Origin: Vibrio sinus | Lineage (GTDB): Bacteria > Pseudomonadota > Gammaproteobacteria > Enterobacterales > Vibrionaceae | Length of the DNA stretch: 34,357 bases | Direction of reading: 5' to 3' | Assembly (NCBI RefSeq): GCF_023634645.1 | Contig: NZ_JAMKMR010000031.1 | Location: 1 to 34,357, forward strand | In this document: in pieces, positions 23,344 to 33,000 of the stretch | How positions within the stretch are numbered: the first letter of the stretch is position 1 | Layout of the letters: every line of letters begins with the position of its first letter | The notes under the pieces: model-generated | Told to the model about the DNA's origin: nothing | The model's input: the letters and a program-made list of their open reading frames with translations, nothing else | The model's database searches: none | Made by a program: the position numbers and the translations under genes

Positions 23344-26300
23344 ATGTTACCAAGATTACAAACACAATCTGATGTTGACGCCACCGTTCAAAAATTTCTA
23401 AACGAACTGAAAAACGTAGGCTTTAGCGGCGACATCGAGACTCAATACTCAAGCCGATTCGCAGTTGCCACAGACAACAGTGTTTACCAGCAGCTGCCAC
23501 AAGCTGTGGTGCATCCCAAAACAACACTAGATGTTTCCCTATTAGGTAAGATTAGTTCAAAACCAGCATATAAGAGAGTGACTTTTTCACCACGTGGTGG
23601 CGGGACAGGCACCAATGGTCAGTCGTTGACGTCAGGGATTGTCGTCGACATGTCTAGACATATGAACCAAGTTCTTGAAATTAATGAACAAGAAGGGTGG
23701 GTGCGTGTTCAATCTGGGGTGGTTAAAGATCAATTGAACCAAGCGGTCAAAGCCTATGGATATTTTTTCTCGCCCGATTTATCAACCAGTAACCGTGCGA
23801 CGCTAGGTGGAATGATTAATACCGATGCGTCCGGGCAAGGGTCTTTGAAGTACGGCAAAACATCCAATCATGTGTTGTCATTACAGGCGGTTTTTGCTGA
23901 TGGTTCAATCTATGAAACAGATGGTTCTAAGGGTACGCCAGCGTTTGAATCTTTCGCACATAGTGCGTGCGCGACAGCGCGACAAGTATGTACCGAGAAT
24001 CGACAAGATATTGTCGACAAATTTCCACCGCTCAATCGATTTTTAACAGGTTACGATCTTAAAAATGCCTTTGACAGTGACAATGATTCGTTTGATTTAG
24101 CGAGGATCTTGTGCGGCTCTGAGGGCTCATTGGCATTTATTACCGAGGCTAAGCTGAATCTTACCCCAATTCCAAAAGTACGCACACTGGTGAACGTTAA
24201 GTACGATAGCTTTGATGCCGCGTTGCGAAATGCGCCGTTTATGGTTGAAGCCAATGCCTTATCAGTAGAAACGGTGGATTCCAATGTTCTCAACTTGGCC
24301 AAACAAGATATAGTTTGGCACACCGTCAGTGATTTGCTTACCGAAGTACCCGGCAAACAAATGCTTGGTATCAATATTGTCGAGTTTGCCGGACAAAATG
24401 AAACAGAAGTTAACGAGCAAGTCAGAATATTGAGGGAAAAACTCGACGCTATGCTGGAGTCGCAAGAATCCAGCATTATTGGTTATCAGGTGTGCACAGA
24501 CTTAGACAGTATCAATCGAATTTACAATATGCGTAAAAAGGCGGTTGGCCTACTTGGTGCTGCTAAAGGACGCGCGAAGCCAGTTCCTTTTGCAGAAGAT
24601 ACATGTGTGCCACCAGAAAATCTGGCAGACTTTATCGCGGAGTTTAGAGAGCTACTTGATAGCAAGGGCCTCAAATATGGCATGTTTGGCCATGTTGATG
24701 CTGGTGTGTTGCATGTCAGGCCTGCCTTAGACATGTGCGATCCAAAGCAAGAGCGCTTGATGCATGAATTGTCAGATGAAGTCGTAAAACTGGTATCGAA
24801 ATACGGTGGACTCATGTGGGGCGAGCACGGTAAAGGTTTTCGCTCTGAGTATGGACCAGAATTTTTTGGCGACAAGTTATTCCACGAACTGCGCCGAGTA
24901 AAAACGGCTTTTGATCCGCTAAACAAAATGAATCCGGGTAAAATTTGTACGCCACTCGATAGTGATGCTGAACTGGTCAAAGTGACGGGCATTAAGAGAG
25001 GCTACTTTGATAGGCAAATTGATGTTCAAGTGAGAGACAGTTTTAAGCAGGCAATGGAATGCAACGGCAATGGCCTTTGCTTTAACTACGATACCTCCTC
25101 ACCTATGTGCCCATCAATGAAAGTGACAGCCGACCGAAGGCATTCACCCAAAGGGCGCGCAGGTTTGGTCAGAGAGTGGTTGAGACAGCTCAGCGAACAA
25201 AAAATCGATATCTTGGATTTTGAAAAACAAGCATTGAACTCGACCTCCTCGCTAAAAATGTTGATAGACAGGCTTCGCCACACCGCCAACAAACGACATG
25301 AGTATGACTTTTCACATGAAGTGTACGAGGCGATGAATGGGTGTTTGGCTTGTAAGGCGTGTGCGACCCAATGTCCAATAAAGGTGGATGTACCAAGCTT
25401 TAGATCTCGATTCCTTAATTTATACCACACGCGTTACCAAAGGCCGATGAAAGACTATCTAGTGGCCAATATCGAGACGATGCTACCTATGCTGGCCAAA
25501 GCGCCTAGAATGGTGAATTTTGCGCTAAACAATGCGTTGGTGAAACGAGCCACGGCTTCATCCGTTGGCTATGTTGATACGCCGTTGCTATCGACACCGA
25601 CATTGGTGAAAAGGAAGGTGGCTTCTACGGACTTTGATATGGAAACCTTGGTGCATTTATCGGCCAAAGAAAGAAGTGACTATGTTCTGATTGTTCAAGA
25701 TCCTTTCACGACATTTTATGACGCTCAAGTGGTAGAAGATTTTGCCAAATTGGCCAGCAAGTTAGGTAAAAAACCAGTGGTGCTTCCTTTCAAGCCTAAT
25801 GGCAAGGCACAGCACATCAAAGGTTTTTTGGCCAAGTTTGCGGAAACCGCAAAAAGTACCGCTGAGTTCCTATCACAAGTGGCCGCTTTAGACATTCCTA
25901 TGGTGGGTGTCGATCCCGCACTGGTGCTTTGCTATCGCGATGAATATCATGAGATTCTTGGTGAAAGCCGCGGCGATTTTCAGGTATTAAATGTGCACGA
26001 GTGGCTGCTTCCTCGGCTTGAAGAGTTCAAACCACTGAAAACCTTTGATCATCATACTTGGTATCTGCTGTCGCACTGTACAGAAAAAACCAAGATGCCT
26101 AATAGCGAGAAAGAGTGGGGGGCGATATTCTCTCACTTTGGCGCGGCTTTACAGGCAATTGCGGTGGGTTGCTGTGGGATGGCGGGCACGTTTGGCCATG
26201 AAGTCGACAAACTGCAAATGTCAAACGACATTTATGGGCTAAGCTGGAAGCCAAGTTTAGATAAGTTGCCAACCGACAGATGTATGGCGACGGGTTACTC

Positions 26301-26382
26301 GTGCAGAAGCCAAGTGAAGCGCTTTGAAAACCAAGCTATTCGCCACCCTTTGCAAGCACTAGTATCAATGCTTTCGGGTTAA
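23344..26382 (+). CDS. ydiJ: YdiJ-like FAD-binding/4Fe-4S oxidoreductase (D-2-hydroxyacid dehydrogenase type)
   Basis: The product aligns by eye with E. coli YdiJ over its whole length. The FAD-binding domain has FSPRGGGTGTNGQSL and STSNRATLGGMINTDASGQG. The oxidase C-terminal part has MFGHVDAGVLHVRPAL and GGLMWGEHGKGFRSEYG. A middle CNGNGLCFNYD segment leads to the ferredoxin-like motif CLACKACATQCP (residues 667-678), and a C-terminal CCG-type domain has VGCCGMAGTFGHE. Homologues oxidise D-2-hydroxyglutarate-like acids and pass electrons through Fe-S centres; the substrate here is inferred. I use ATG 23344 (1012 aa), with AGGA five bases upstream and agreement with the family N-terminus, rather than 23308. 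A bidirectional terminator follows. Confidence 0.93.
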   Translation: MLPRLQTQSDVDATVQKFLNELKNVGFSGDIETQYSSRFAVATDNSVYQQLPQAVVHPKTTLDVSLLGKISSKPAYKRVTFSPRGGGTGTNGQSLTSGIVVDMSRHMNQVLEINEQEGWVRVQSGVVKDQLNQAVKAYGYFFSPDLSTSNRATLGGMINTDASGQGSLKYGKTSNHVLSLQAVFADGSIYETDGSKGTPAFESFAHSACATARQVCTENRQDIVDKFPPLNRFLTGYDLKNAFDSDNDSFDLARILCGSEGSLAFITEAKLNLTPIPKVRTLVNVKYDSFDAALRNAPFMVEANALSVETVDSNVLNLAKQDIVWHTVSDLLTEVPGKQMLGINIVEFAGQNETEVNEQVRILREKLDAMLESQESSIIGYQVCTDLDSINRIYNMRKKAVGLLGAAKGRAKPVPFAEDTCVPPENLADFIAEFRELLDSKGLKYGMFGHVDAGVLHVRPALDMCDPKQERLMHELSDEVVKLVSKYGGLMWGEHGKGFRSEYGPEFFGDKLFHELRRVKTAFDPLNKMNPGKICTPLDSDAELVKVTGIKRGYFDRQIDVQVRDSFKQAMECNGNGLCFNYDTSSPMCPSMKVTADRRHSPKGRAGLVREWLRQLSEQKIDILDFEKQALNSTSSLKMLIDRLRHTANKRHEYDFSHEVYEAMNGCLACKACATQCPIKVDVPSFRSRFLNLYHTRYQRPMKDYLVANIETMLPMLAKAPRMVNFALNNALVKRATASSVGYVDTPLLSTPTLVKRKVASTDFDMETLVHLSAKERSDYVLIVQDPFTTFYDAQVVEDFAKLASKLGKKPVVLPFKPNGKAQHIKGFLAKFAETAKSTAEFLSQVAALDIPMVGVDPALVLCYRDEYHEILGESRGDFQVLNVHEWLLPRLEEFKPLKTFDHHTWYLLSHCTEKTKMPNSEKEWGAIFSHFGAALQAIAVGCCGMAGTFGHEVDKLQMSNDIYGLSWKPSLDKLPTDRCMATGYSCRSQVKRFENQAIRHPLQALVSMLSG

Positions 26383-26397
26383 ACAGATAGCAGAATT

Positions 26398-26426
26398 AAA
26401 AAATCCTCCATTCAGGAGGATTTTTT
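26398..26426. terminator. Bidirectional terminator between ydiJ and DUF3581 gene
   Basis: Perfect 12-bp stem AAAAAATCCTCC / GGAGGATTTTTT with a 5-nt loop. A/T runs on both sides make it work in both directions, as fits two convergent genes. Confidence 0.95.
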
Positions 26427-26443
26427 ATCGCATCTTTGAAGGG

Positions 26444-27175
26444 TTACGCAGCAACCGTTTCGGCAACGTCAGCGAGAAAACTTTCTTTACGAGCGTTAAA
26501 ACGTGTTACTAAGTCTGCAACCGCGTCGTGCTCATAAGGCTTAAGGCCACTTGCGACCATTCTTTTGACGCCATTACCAACCACTTCACCGTTTTCCATG
26601 AAAGCGAAGTTAAGAGTTACAACACCACGTTTTCCATCAACATCAAAAGTAGCGCCAGTGAAGTCAACCTGGGGTTTGTGGAGATCTAAACGGTTGAACT
26701 CCACTTCCATACTTTCGTAGATGACAAGCGGACGCTGGCAGTTAATCATCATTTGCTCTTGTTCCATTAAAGGAACCATGATGTGGGGGAAATTCATGCC
26801 AGAAAACTGTACGTAATTGGTCACGACATGCTCGATAAATTCGGCATCGGTGTTCACCGAGCCTTGACGCTCTACAGTCAGGTATTCTTTGCCATTCTCG
26901 TCGACAACCACACTTTGATTGTCATTTTTGTTCTCTATGCGAAGACCTATGCCATCGCCCACCATTCCAGAGAAATCAAAGCGCATTTTTTCGCTGATTC
27001 CTTCTTTTTGGAGTAACACCGCAAATAAAAGATCTCCAGGCACACAAAAGCGTTTGTTGTCTTCATCGTGAATTGGGTTGTAATCGCCCGCGACTTTCTT
27101 AGCAAAGTGACTTGCTTGCTGACGTGTAAATTGAAATTGGTCGTCTTTCTTTAAAAAATAGGGTGTTAGGAACAT
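26444..27175 (-). CDS. DUF3581 protein with MaoC-like hotdog signature
   Basis: A 243-residue cytoplasmic protein that I recognise as DUF3581. Residues around 20-40 read FAKKVAGDYNPIHD, which is the hydratase-2/MaoC motif with the catalytic aspartate and histidine (G-D-x-N-P-I-H). This suggests a double-hotdog fold acting on thioesters or related acyl substrates, although the exact reaction is unknown. I start at ATG 27175; a TTG four codons further upstream is less likely. The gene is monocistronic, with its promoter in the 27176-27300 spacer after the hut terminator. Confidence 0.8.
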   Translation of the reverse strand: MFLTPYFLKKDDQFQFTRQQASHFAKKVAGDYNPIHDEDNKRFCVPGDLLFAVLLQKEGISEKMRFDFSGMVGDGIGLRIENKNDNQSVVVDENGKEYLTVERQGSVNTDAEFIEHVVTNYVQFSGMNFPHIMVPLMEQEQMMINCQRPLVIYESMEVEFNRLDLHKPQVDFTGATFDVDGKRGVVTLNFAFMENGEVVGNGVKRMVASGLKPYEHDAVADLVTRFNARKESFLADVAETVAA

Positions 27176-27301
27176 AACTCGTGACAAATAGCAAAAATTG
27201 TAAGGATTATATATCAGATTCGACCGTTAATGGTCCATCCAGTGTAATTTCATTAGTGTAAGTCTTTCAAAATACTTGAAGAAATTCACGATTGCAATAG
27301 T

Positions 27302-27327
27302 AAAAAAGCCTAACATTACGTTAGGCT
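27302..27327 (-). terminator. Rho-independent terminator of the hut operon
   Basis: Stem AGCCTAAC / GTTAGGCT (27307-27314 and 27320-27327) with the loop ATTAC, followed on the minus strand by six T residues. It lies just after the hutH stop. Confidence 0.92.
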
Positions 27328-27350
27328 AATCGGTTTTGATAGCGTATAGG

Positions 27351-28883
27351 CTAAAAGCTAAGCGGAATCGTGCTTGGCATAAAGTCATTATGAACGGCAA
27401 GTTTCAACAAGCTACAGGCCGACTCGATGTCGGGTGCAAAGTAGCGATCTTTATCGTAGAAAGGTACGCGTTCACGTAACAGGTGCTTGGCTTGCTCAAT
27501 ACGTGGAGAGGATTGATTGGGTGCTCTAAAGTCTAGCCCTTGCGCTGCGGCTAAGTACTCCACAGCGAGAATACCACGGGTGTTATCGCCCATATCTTTC
27601 AGCCTTCTGGCGGCAAATGTCGCCATAGAAACGTGATCTTCTTGGTTTGCGGACGTTGGCAAGCTATCTACCGAACCAGGATGAGCAAGTGTTTTATTCT
27701 CACTTGCTAGCGCCGCAGAGGTGACCTGAGCAATCATGAAGCCAGAGTTGACCCCTCCATTGTCGACTAGGAATGGAGGCAATTTGCTTAACGCGCTATC
27801 AATGAGTAATGCCATTCTTCGCTCCGACAAACTGCCGATTTCCGCAATCGCAAGAGCCAAGTTATCTGCTGCCATGGCAACTGGCTCGGCATGGAAGTTT
27901 CCGCCGGAGACAATATCGCCATCTTCAGCAAACACGAGCGGGTTATCTGACACCGAGTTTGCTTCCACTTCTAAAGTGCTAGCCGCATTTCTAATCTGTT
28001 GCAGGCAAGCTCCCATCACCTGCGGTTGGCAACGCAGTGAGTACGGGTCTTGTACTTTCTCACAATTGGTGTGTGAATCACCAATATCACTGCGTGTATC
28101 TAGCAAGTGTCTATATGCTTCCGCCGCATCGATTTGGCTTCGGTGCCCCCTGACTCGGTGAATGCGTGGGTCAAATGGACGTCGGCTACCGAGTGCGGCT
28201 TCCACAGACATGGCGCCACATACAGTAGCAGAGGCATACAAATCTTCAGCAACGAACAGGCCTTCTAGCGCGAACGCCGTCGAGGCCTGCGTGCCATTAA
28301 GCAGTGCCAGCCCTTCTTTTGGAGCAAGCGTGATAGGGTCTAACCCTGCGATTCTAAGCCCTTCCAACCCAGAGATAATCTTGCCATTGTGCCTTGCTTC
28401 GCCTTCGCCAAGCAAAATGGTGCTCATATGAGCCAATGGAGCAAGGTCACCCGAGGCGCCAACAGAGCCTTTTTGTGGCACACATGGGTAGACATTTGCA
28501 TTGATCAAGGTGATCAAGGCGTTAATGACTGAAAGGCGGATTCCAGAAAAGCCTCTTGCTAAACTGTTGACTTTCAACACCATCATGAGGCGGACTGTTT
28601 CGTCACTCATGAGCTCACCAATCCCTGCCGCATGCGACAATACGATACTTTTCTGTAGCGTCTCTAGATCTTCTGGTGCAATACGGGTATTGGCCAGAAG
28701 ACCAAACCCTGTGTTGATACCATAAACGGTACGGTTTTCTTCAATGACTTGGTCAACGACTTGAGTGCTTGCTTCAATGCCTGGGATTGCATCAGGATCA
28801 AGTTGAACACGCACTGGATGACGACTTACTTGGCGCAGTTCTTTTAAGCTAAGATTGCCTGGCTTTAGCGTTAAATCTAACAT
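27351..28883 (-). CDS. hutH: Histidine ammonia-lyase
   Basis: HutH converts histidine to urocanate and ammonia, the first step of histidine degradation. The MIO prosthetic group forms from A-S-G in VGASGDLAPLAHM (about residues 145-147 counted from 28889). YGINTGFGLLANT and NFHAEPVAMAADNLALA are other family blocks. AAGGA is properly spaced (seven bases) for ATG 28883 but too close for ATG 28889, so I choose MLDLTLKPG as the start. It follows hutU by about 10 bases and is the last gene of the operon before a terminator. Confidence 0.96.
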   Translation of the reverse strand: MLDLTLKPGNLSLKELRQVSRHPVRVQLDPDAIPGIEASTQVVDQVIEENRTVYGINTGFGLLANTRIAPEDLETLQKSIVLSHAAGIGELMSDETVRLMMVLKVNSLARGFSGIRLSVINALITLINANVYPCVPQKGSVGASGDLAPLAHMSTILLGEGEARHNGKIISGLEGLRIAGLDPITLAPKEGLALLNGTQASTAFALEGLFVAEDLYASATVCGAMSVEAALGSRRPFDPRIHRVRGHRSQIDAAEAYRHLLDTRSDIGDSHTNCEKVQDPYSLRCQPQVMGACLQQIRNAASTLEVEANSVSDNPLVFAEDGDIVSGGNFHAEPVAMAADNLALAIAEIGSLSERRMALLIDSALSKLPPFLVDNGGVNSGFMIAQVTSAALASENKTLAHPGSVDSLPTSANQEDHVSMATFAARRLKDMGDNTRGILAVEYLAAAQGLDFRAPNQSSPRIEQAKHLLRERVPFYDKDRYFAPDIESACSLLKLAVHNDFMPSTIPLSF

Positions 28884-28893
28884 CTTCATTTCC

Positions 28894-30591
28894 TTACTTC
28901 AGCTTACCAAGTTCATCGTTTAGCATCGGCAGATCGAGATTTTGCTCTGCTGCACATTGTTTGGCGATGTCGTAACCTGCATCGGCGTGACGCATGACAC
29001 CAGTGGCAGGGTCGTTGTGAAGAACGCGAGCAATACGCTCAGACGCATCGTCACTACCGTCACAGCAAATGACCATGCCTGAGTGTTGTGAGAATCCCAT
29101 TCCGACACCACCACCGTGGTGAAGCGAAACCCAAGTTGCTCCGCCAGCCGTGTTAAGAAGCGCGTTCAGTAACGGCCAATCTGAAATTGCATCTGATCCG
29201 TCCATCATGCCTTCGGTTTCACGGTTTGGACTCGCAACAGAGCCAGAATCTAGATGATCACGGCCAATAACCACTGGCGCTTTGAGCTCACCATTTTTCA
29301 CCATTTCATTAAATGCTTGACCCAAACGCTCTCTATCTTTTAATCCAACCCAGCAGATACGTGCAGGCAGACCTTGGAACTGAATTCGCTCACGTGCCAT
29401 GTCCAGCCAATTATGCAGGTGCGGGTTATCTGGGATAAGCTCTTTCACTTTTTGATCGGTTTTGTAAATATCTTCTGGATCGCCAGAAAGTGCAGCCCAA
29501 CGGAATGGGCCAATGCCTTCACAGAATAAAGGACGGATGTAAGCGGGTACAAAACCAGGAAAATCAAAGGCATTTTCGACACCTTCTTCTAGCGCCATCT
29601 GACGAATATTGTTGCCGTAATCCAATGTGGCGGCTCCGCGTGATTGAAGCTCTAACATGGCTTGCACCTGAATGGCCATCGATGCTTTTGCTTCTTTGAC
29701 GACTTTAGCTTCATCAGTTTGACGCATTTCAGCCGCATGCTCTAAGCTCCAACCCTGTGGTAGGTATCCATTGAGTGGGTCATGCGCAGAAGTTTGGTCG
29801 GTTACCACGTCCGGAGTAATATTGCGCTCAACCAGTTCAGGGAAGACGTCGGCTGCATTTCCAAGCAATCCTACTGAGACAGGCTCATCAGATTCATAGA
29901 CAATAGCTAGCGCTTCATCGAGCGTTGTTGCTTTCTTATCAACATAACCAGTACGAAGGCGGTAGTCGATGCGAGACTCGTCGCATTCAACGGCTATCAT
30001 CGAATAACCTGCCATAGTAGCCGCAAGCGGCTGAGCGCCACCCATTCCACCGAGGCCACCCGTTAGAATCCAACGTTTACTTGCATCTCCACCAAAATGC
30101 TTTTTCGCCACAGAAACAAAGGTCTCATAGGTACCTTGGACGATGCCTTGTGAACCAATGTAAATCCAGCTGCCTGCTGTCATTTGGCCGTACATCATCA
30201 GGCCTTTTTTGTCTAACTCATTGAAGTGTTCCCAGTTACCCCAATGTGGAACGAGGTTAGAGTTGGCAATCAGCACACGTGGTGCATTTTTGTGAGTTGG
30301 AAACACACCGACAGGCTTGCCGGATTGTACTAATAAGGTTTGATCTTCTTCGAGTCTTTCTAATGTCTCGACAATCTTGTCATAACATTCCCAGTTTCTG
30401 GCTGCACGACCAATTCCACCATACACAACCAAGGCATGAGGGTGCTCGGCGACATCTGGGTCTAGATTATTCATGAGCATTCTAAGTGGTGCTTCAGTCA
30501 ACCAAGACTTAGCACGCAGCGTCGTTCCGTGAGGAGCGCGAATGGTTCGACTCGTATCTAAACGTTGATTGTTTGTATGGTTTGAGGTCAT
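28894..30591 (-). CDS. hutU: Urocanate hydratase
   Basis: The 565-residue enzyme uses tightly bound NAD+ to hydrate urocanate to imidazolonepropionate. Family blocks include LVVYGGIGRAARNWECYD, GSQGIVQGTYETF, ILTGGLGGMGGAQPLA (nucleotide-binding), DQTSAHDPLNGYLP, GLPARICWVGLKDR and GGVGMGFSQHSGMVICCDG. AAGGATTC upstream of ATG 30591 supports the start. It sits between hutG (64 bp upstream) and hutH. Confidence 0.97.
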   Translation of the reverse strand: MTSNHTNNQRLDTSRTIRAPHGTTLRAKSWLTEAPLRMLMNNLDPDVAEHPHALVVYGGIGRAARNWECYDKIVETLERLEEDQTLLVQSGKPVGVFPTHKNAPRVLIANSNLVPHWGNWEHFNELDKKGLMMYGQMTAGSWIYIGSQGIVQGTYETFVSVAKKHFGGDASKRWILTGGLGGMGGAQPLAATMAGYSMIAVECDESRIDYRLRTGYVDKKATTLDEALAIVYESDEPVSVGLLGNAADVFPELVERNITPDVVTDQTSAHDPLNGYLPQGWSLEHAAEMRQTDEAKVVKEAKASMAIQVQAMLELQSRGAATLDYGNNIRQMALEEGVENAFDFPGFVPAYIRPLFCEGIGPFRWAALSGDPEDIYKTDQKVKELIPDNPHLHNWLDMARERIQFQGLPARICWVGLKDRERLGQAFNEMVKNGELKAPVVIGRDHLDSGSVASPNRETEGMMDGSDAISDWPLLNALLNTAGGATWVSLHHGGGVGMGFSQHSGMVICCDGSDDASERIARVLHNDPATGVMRHADAGYDIAKQCAAEQNLDLPMLNDELGKLK

Positions 30592-30655
30592 GGTTGAATC
30601 CTTTATATTAATGTATTTATCGTCGTTATTATTCTTATGTTTCAGTTAGTTAAAG

Positions 30656-31681
30656 TTAATGTTCTTCTTGCGGTAATACTTTGTCTGCTAGCGCATTAGC
30701 AATATCCCAACATAGCCTTGCTGCTAATCTCGCAGTCTGGCTATCCACATCATAAGTAGGGTTATACTCGGCAATATCGGCGAGCATCATTTTCTTGGGG
30801 TAATTGAGAATTCGTCTTAAAAATGGTGAAAGCGATTCGTAGCTAACACCGGGAGCGGCGGGCGCACTTACGCCCGGCGCGGTTGCAGCGGGGAAGACAT
30901 CTAAATCGATGGTTAAGTAGATGTAATCGCAGTTATCAATAAAATGCTGTAGTTGCGTGAGGTGGTAGATATGGTTCATAAAGCAGAGCTTAAAATCTTC
31001 TACGTACCATACACCGAGTTCTTTGGCGCGATTAAACAAGGCGCTGGTGTTACTTGCTCTACTCACGCCAATACACGCGTAGTGAAAAGCCCAATCATTT
31101 TGTTGGCAGAAATGATGAATTTGGTTGAATGGTGTTCCGGAGCTTGGCTTTACTTCTGCATGAGGGCTGTCGAATGCGCGCAAATCGAAATGCGCATCGA
31201 AATTGATGATGCCGATTTTAGGTTTACTATTTGGTGCATGTTTTTGGAAATATTTGGCAAGCCCTTGAAAAGAGGCCCAAGCCACTTCGTGTCCGCCGCC
31301 CAATGTGACCACAGGAGTGTAGGGTAGTGCTTGTGCAATCACATCTCCGCACAAGCTTTGGCTAGATTCAAGTTGATCATCTTCGCAAACTACGTTGCCG
31401 AGATCGACCAAAGACACGTCTTTATGCCATGCCATATTAGCCAATGCACGGCGTATCAAATCCGGCGCTTTTTTGGCACCAATACGGCCTTTATTTCTGG
31501 CTACGCCAGCGTCACTGGCAAAACCCAATAGGCTGACTGCTTTAGTTGATTCGTTAAGTTCGTTTGCTTGCTTTTGCTTAATAATGTGGTGTATGCGTTT
31601 ACCAAATTCGCCGTCTTCGGCGTCATGGCGACCTTGCCAGTGAAATTGTTGGCTAGTCACACCTTTAGTTGCGTCAGTCAT
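30656..31681 (-). CDS. hutG: Formimidoylglutamase
   Basis: HutG hydrolyses formimidoyl-glutamate to glutamate and formamide, the last step of this pathway form. It is an arginase-family enzyme with the dinuclear manganese ligands visible in LGGGHEVAW, NFDAHFDLR and IDLDVFPA. Although the frame is open to 31729, ATG 31681 has GGAGAA before it and starts eight bases inside the end of hutI, a typical coupled overlap; the product then has 341 residues. The arginase-type gene indicates the direct formamide route rather than a two-step deiminase route. Confidence 0.94.
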   Translation of the reverse strand: MTDATKGVTSQQFHWQGRHDAEDGEFGKRIHHIIKQKQANELNESTKAVSLLGFASDAGVARNKGRIGAKKAPDLIRRALANMAWHKDVSLVDLGNVVCEDDQLESSQSLCGDVIAQALPYTPVVTLGGGHEVAWASFQGLAKYFQKHAPNSKPKIGIINFDAHFDLRAFDSPHAEVKPSSGTPFNQIHHFCQQNDWAFHYACIGVSRASNTSALFNRAKELGVWYVEDFKLCFMNHIYHLTQLQHFIDNCDYIYLTIDLDVFPAATAPGVSAPAAPGVSYESLSPFLRRILNYPKKMMLADIAEYNPTYDVDSQTARLAARLCWDIANALADKVLPQEEH

Positions 31682-32894
31682 GGCACAGTTCTCCATTGAC
31701 GATTCGGGCAGAGAGACGCGGAATGCCAACTTGGTAGCTTAGCTCTGCAGGGTGAGCGATATTCCAAATCGCCAAGTCTGCTTCATACCCTTGTTTTATT
31801 TGCCCTCTAGAGTGACCCAAACCAAGCGCTTTTGCGGCGTGACATGTCACGCCACGCAAAGCTTCTTCTGGTGTTAAGCCAAACAAAGTGCACCCCATAT
31901 TCATCATCATAGTCAAATCTGCAAAAGGTGACGTACCTGGGTTGAAATCAGTAGCAATGGCCATAGGGACATTGAGCTCTCGGAGCTGAGAAATAGGCGG
32001 AAGTTGAGTTTCTTTTAAGAAGTAAAATGCACCGGGAAGTAGCATCGCCACCGAGCCTGAATCCGCGAGGGATTGCACGCCTACTGCGTCGAGGTATTCG
32101 ATATGATCAGCAGACAAGCCTTTGTATTTAGCGACAAGCTGCGCGCCACCTAAATTCGATAGCTGCTCAACATGGCCTTTTATTTTTAATCCGTATTGTT
32201 GCGCAGTGGCAAAAACTCGTTCGGTTTGTTCGATGTTAAAACCGATGGACTCACAAAATACATCAACGGAATCTGCAAGTTCGAGTTCAGAAGCGGCTGG
32301 GATGATTTCTTGGCAGATTAAGTCAACGTAAGCATCTGGATTATGTTTATATTCTGTAGGAGTGGTGTGAGCGGCGAGTAGAGTGGTGGAGACCTTGATG
32401 CGGCGATGATTTTCGAGCGATTTGGCCGCTCGCAGCATTTTTAACTCGTCTTCTAACGTGAGGCCATAACCTGATTTGATTTCTACACTGGTGACACCTG
32501 AGCGTAATAGCCCGTCTAAGATAGGCAATGTATTTTCGACCAGTTGATCTTCGGTTGCCTTTCTTGTGGCGTTCACTGTGGACAAGATGCCGCCACCTTG
32601 TTTGGCAATCGCTTCGTAACTCACTCCTTTGAGTCTTTGTTCGAACTCTTCGGCCCGATTGCCCCCAAAAACAAGGTGAGTGTGGCTATCTATTAATCCT
32701 GGAGTAACCAGCTTATTTTTGCAATCAACGACTTGAACACCGGAATGCTCGGTGGAATTTGTATCTGTAATACTATGAATCTTACCTTTTTGAATGGTGA
32801 CCGTTTTAGGTGAAGTTATGGCATAACCGCGGTCATCACTTTCCATTGACACCAATCGAGCGTTAACAAGAATGAGGTCGTGTTCACTACACAT
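31674..32894 (-). CDS. hutI: Imidazolonepropionase
   Basis: The 406-residue amidohydrolase opens the ring of imidazolonepropionate to formimidoyl-glutamate. The metal-binding SHTHLVFGGNRAEEF, KSGYGLTLEDELKML, AHTTPTEYK and KGHVEQLSNLGG blocks are present, with IATDFNPGTSPF near the end. The start at 32894 has AGGAA upstream. It is the first enzyme gene of the hut operon, just downstream of an exact HutC-type operator. Confidence 0.96.
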   Translation of the reverse strand: MCSEHDLILVNARLVSMESDDRGYAITSPKTVTIQKGKIHSITDTNSTEHSGVQVVDCKNKLVTPGLIDSHTHLVFGGNRAEEFEQRLKGVSYEAIAKQGGGILSTVNATRKATEDQLVENTLPILDGLLRSGVTSVEIKSGYGLTLEDELKMLRAAKSLENHRRIKVSTTLLAAHTTPTEYKHNPDAYVDLICQEIIPAASELELADSVDVFCESIGFNIEQTERVFATAQQYGLKIKGHVEQLSNLGGAQLVAKYKGLSADHIEYLDAVGVQSLADSGSVAMLLPGAFYFLKETQLPPISQLRELNVPMAIATDFNPGTSPFADLTMMMNMGCTLFGLTPEEALRGVTCHAAKALGLGHSRGQIKQGYEADLAIWNIAHPAELSYQVGIPRLSARIVNGELCHD

Positions 32895-32921
32895 GACAAA
32901 TTCCTAGTTTGATTGCTTAAA

Positions 32922-32931
32922 TGTATATACA
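32922..32931. promoter_or_regulatory. HutC operator in front of hutI
   Basis: TGTATATACA is a perfect palindrome of the known HutC (GntR-family) type, 27 bp upstream of the hutI start in the 106-bp spacer after hutC. Urocanate is the usual inducer that releases HutC. Confidence 0.85.
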
Positions 32932-33000
32932 AATAAATATCGCAAATTTTGCTACGCTGCAACCATTTTGTTACCGATCTGTGAACGGTTTAATTTTGCT

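Noticed and set aside
24051..24992. 141- and 156-codon frames antisense to ydiJ
   Set aside because: Both are inside the conserved FAD oxidoreductase gene and resemble no family.
27736..28161. 141-codon frame antisense to hutH
   Set aside because: It is fully inside hutH, which has a clear identity over its whole length.
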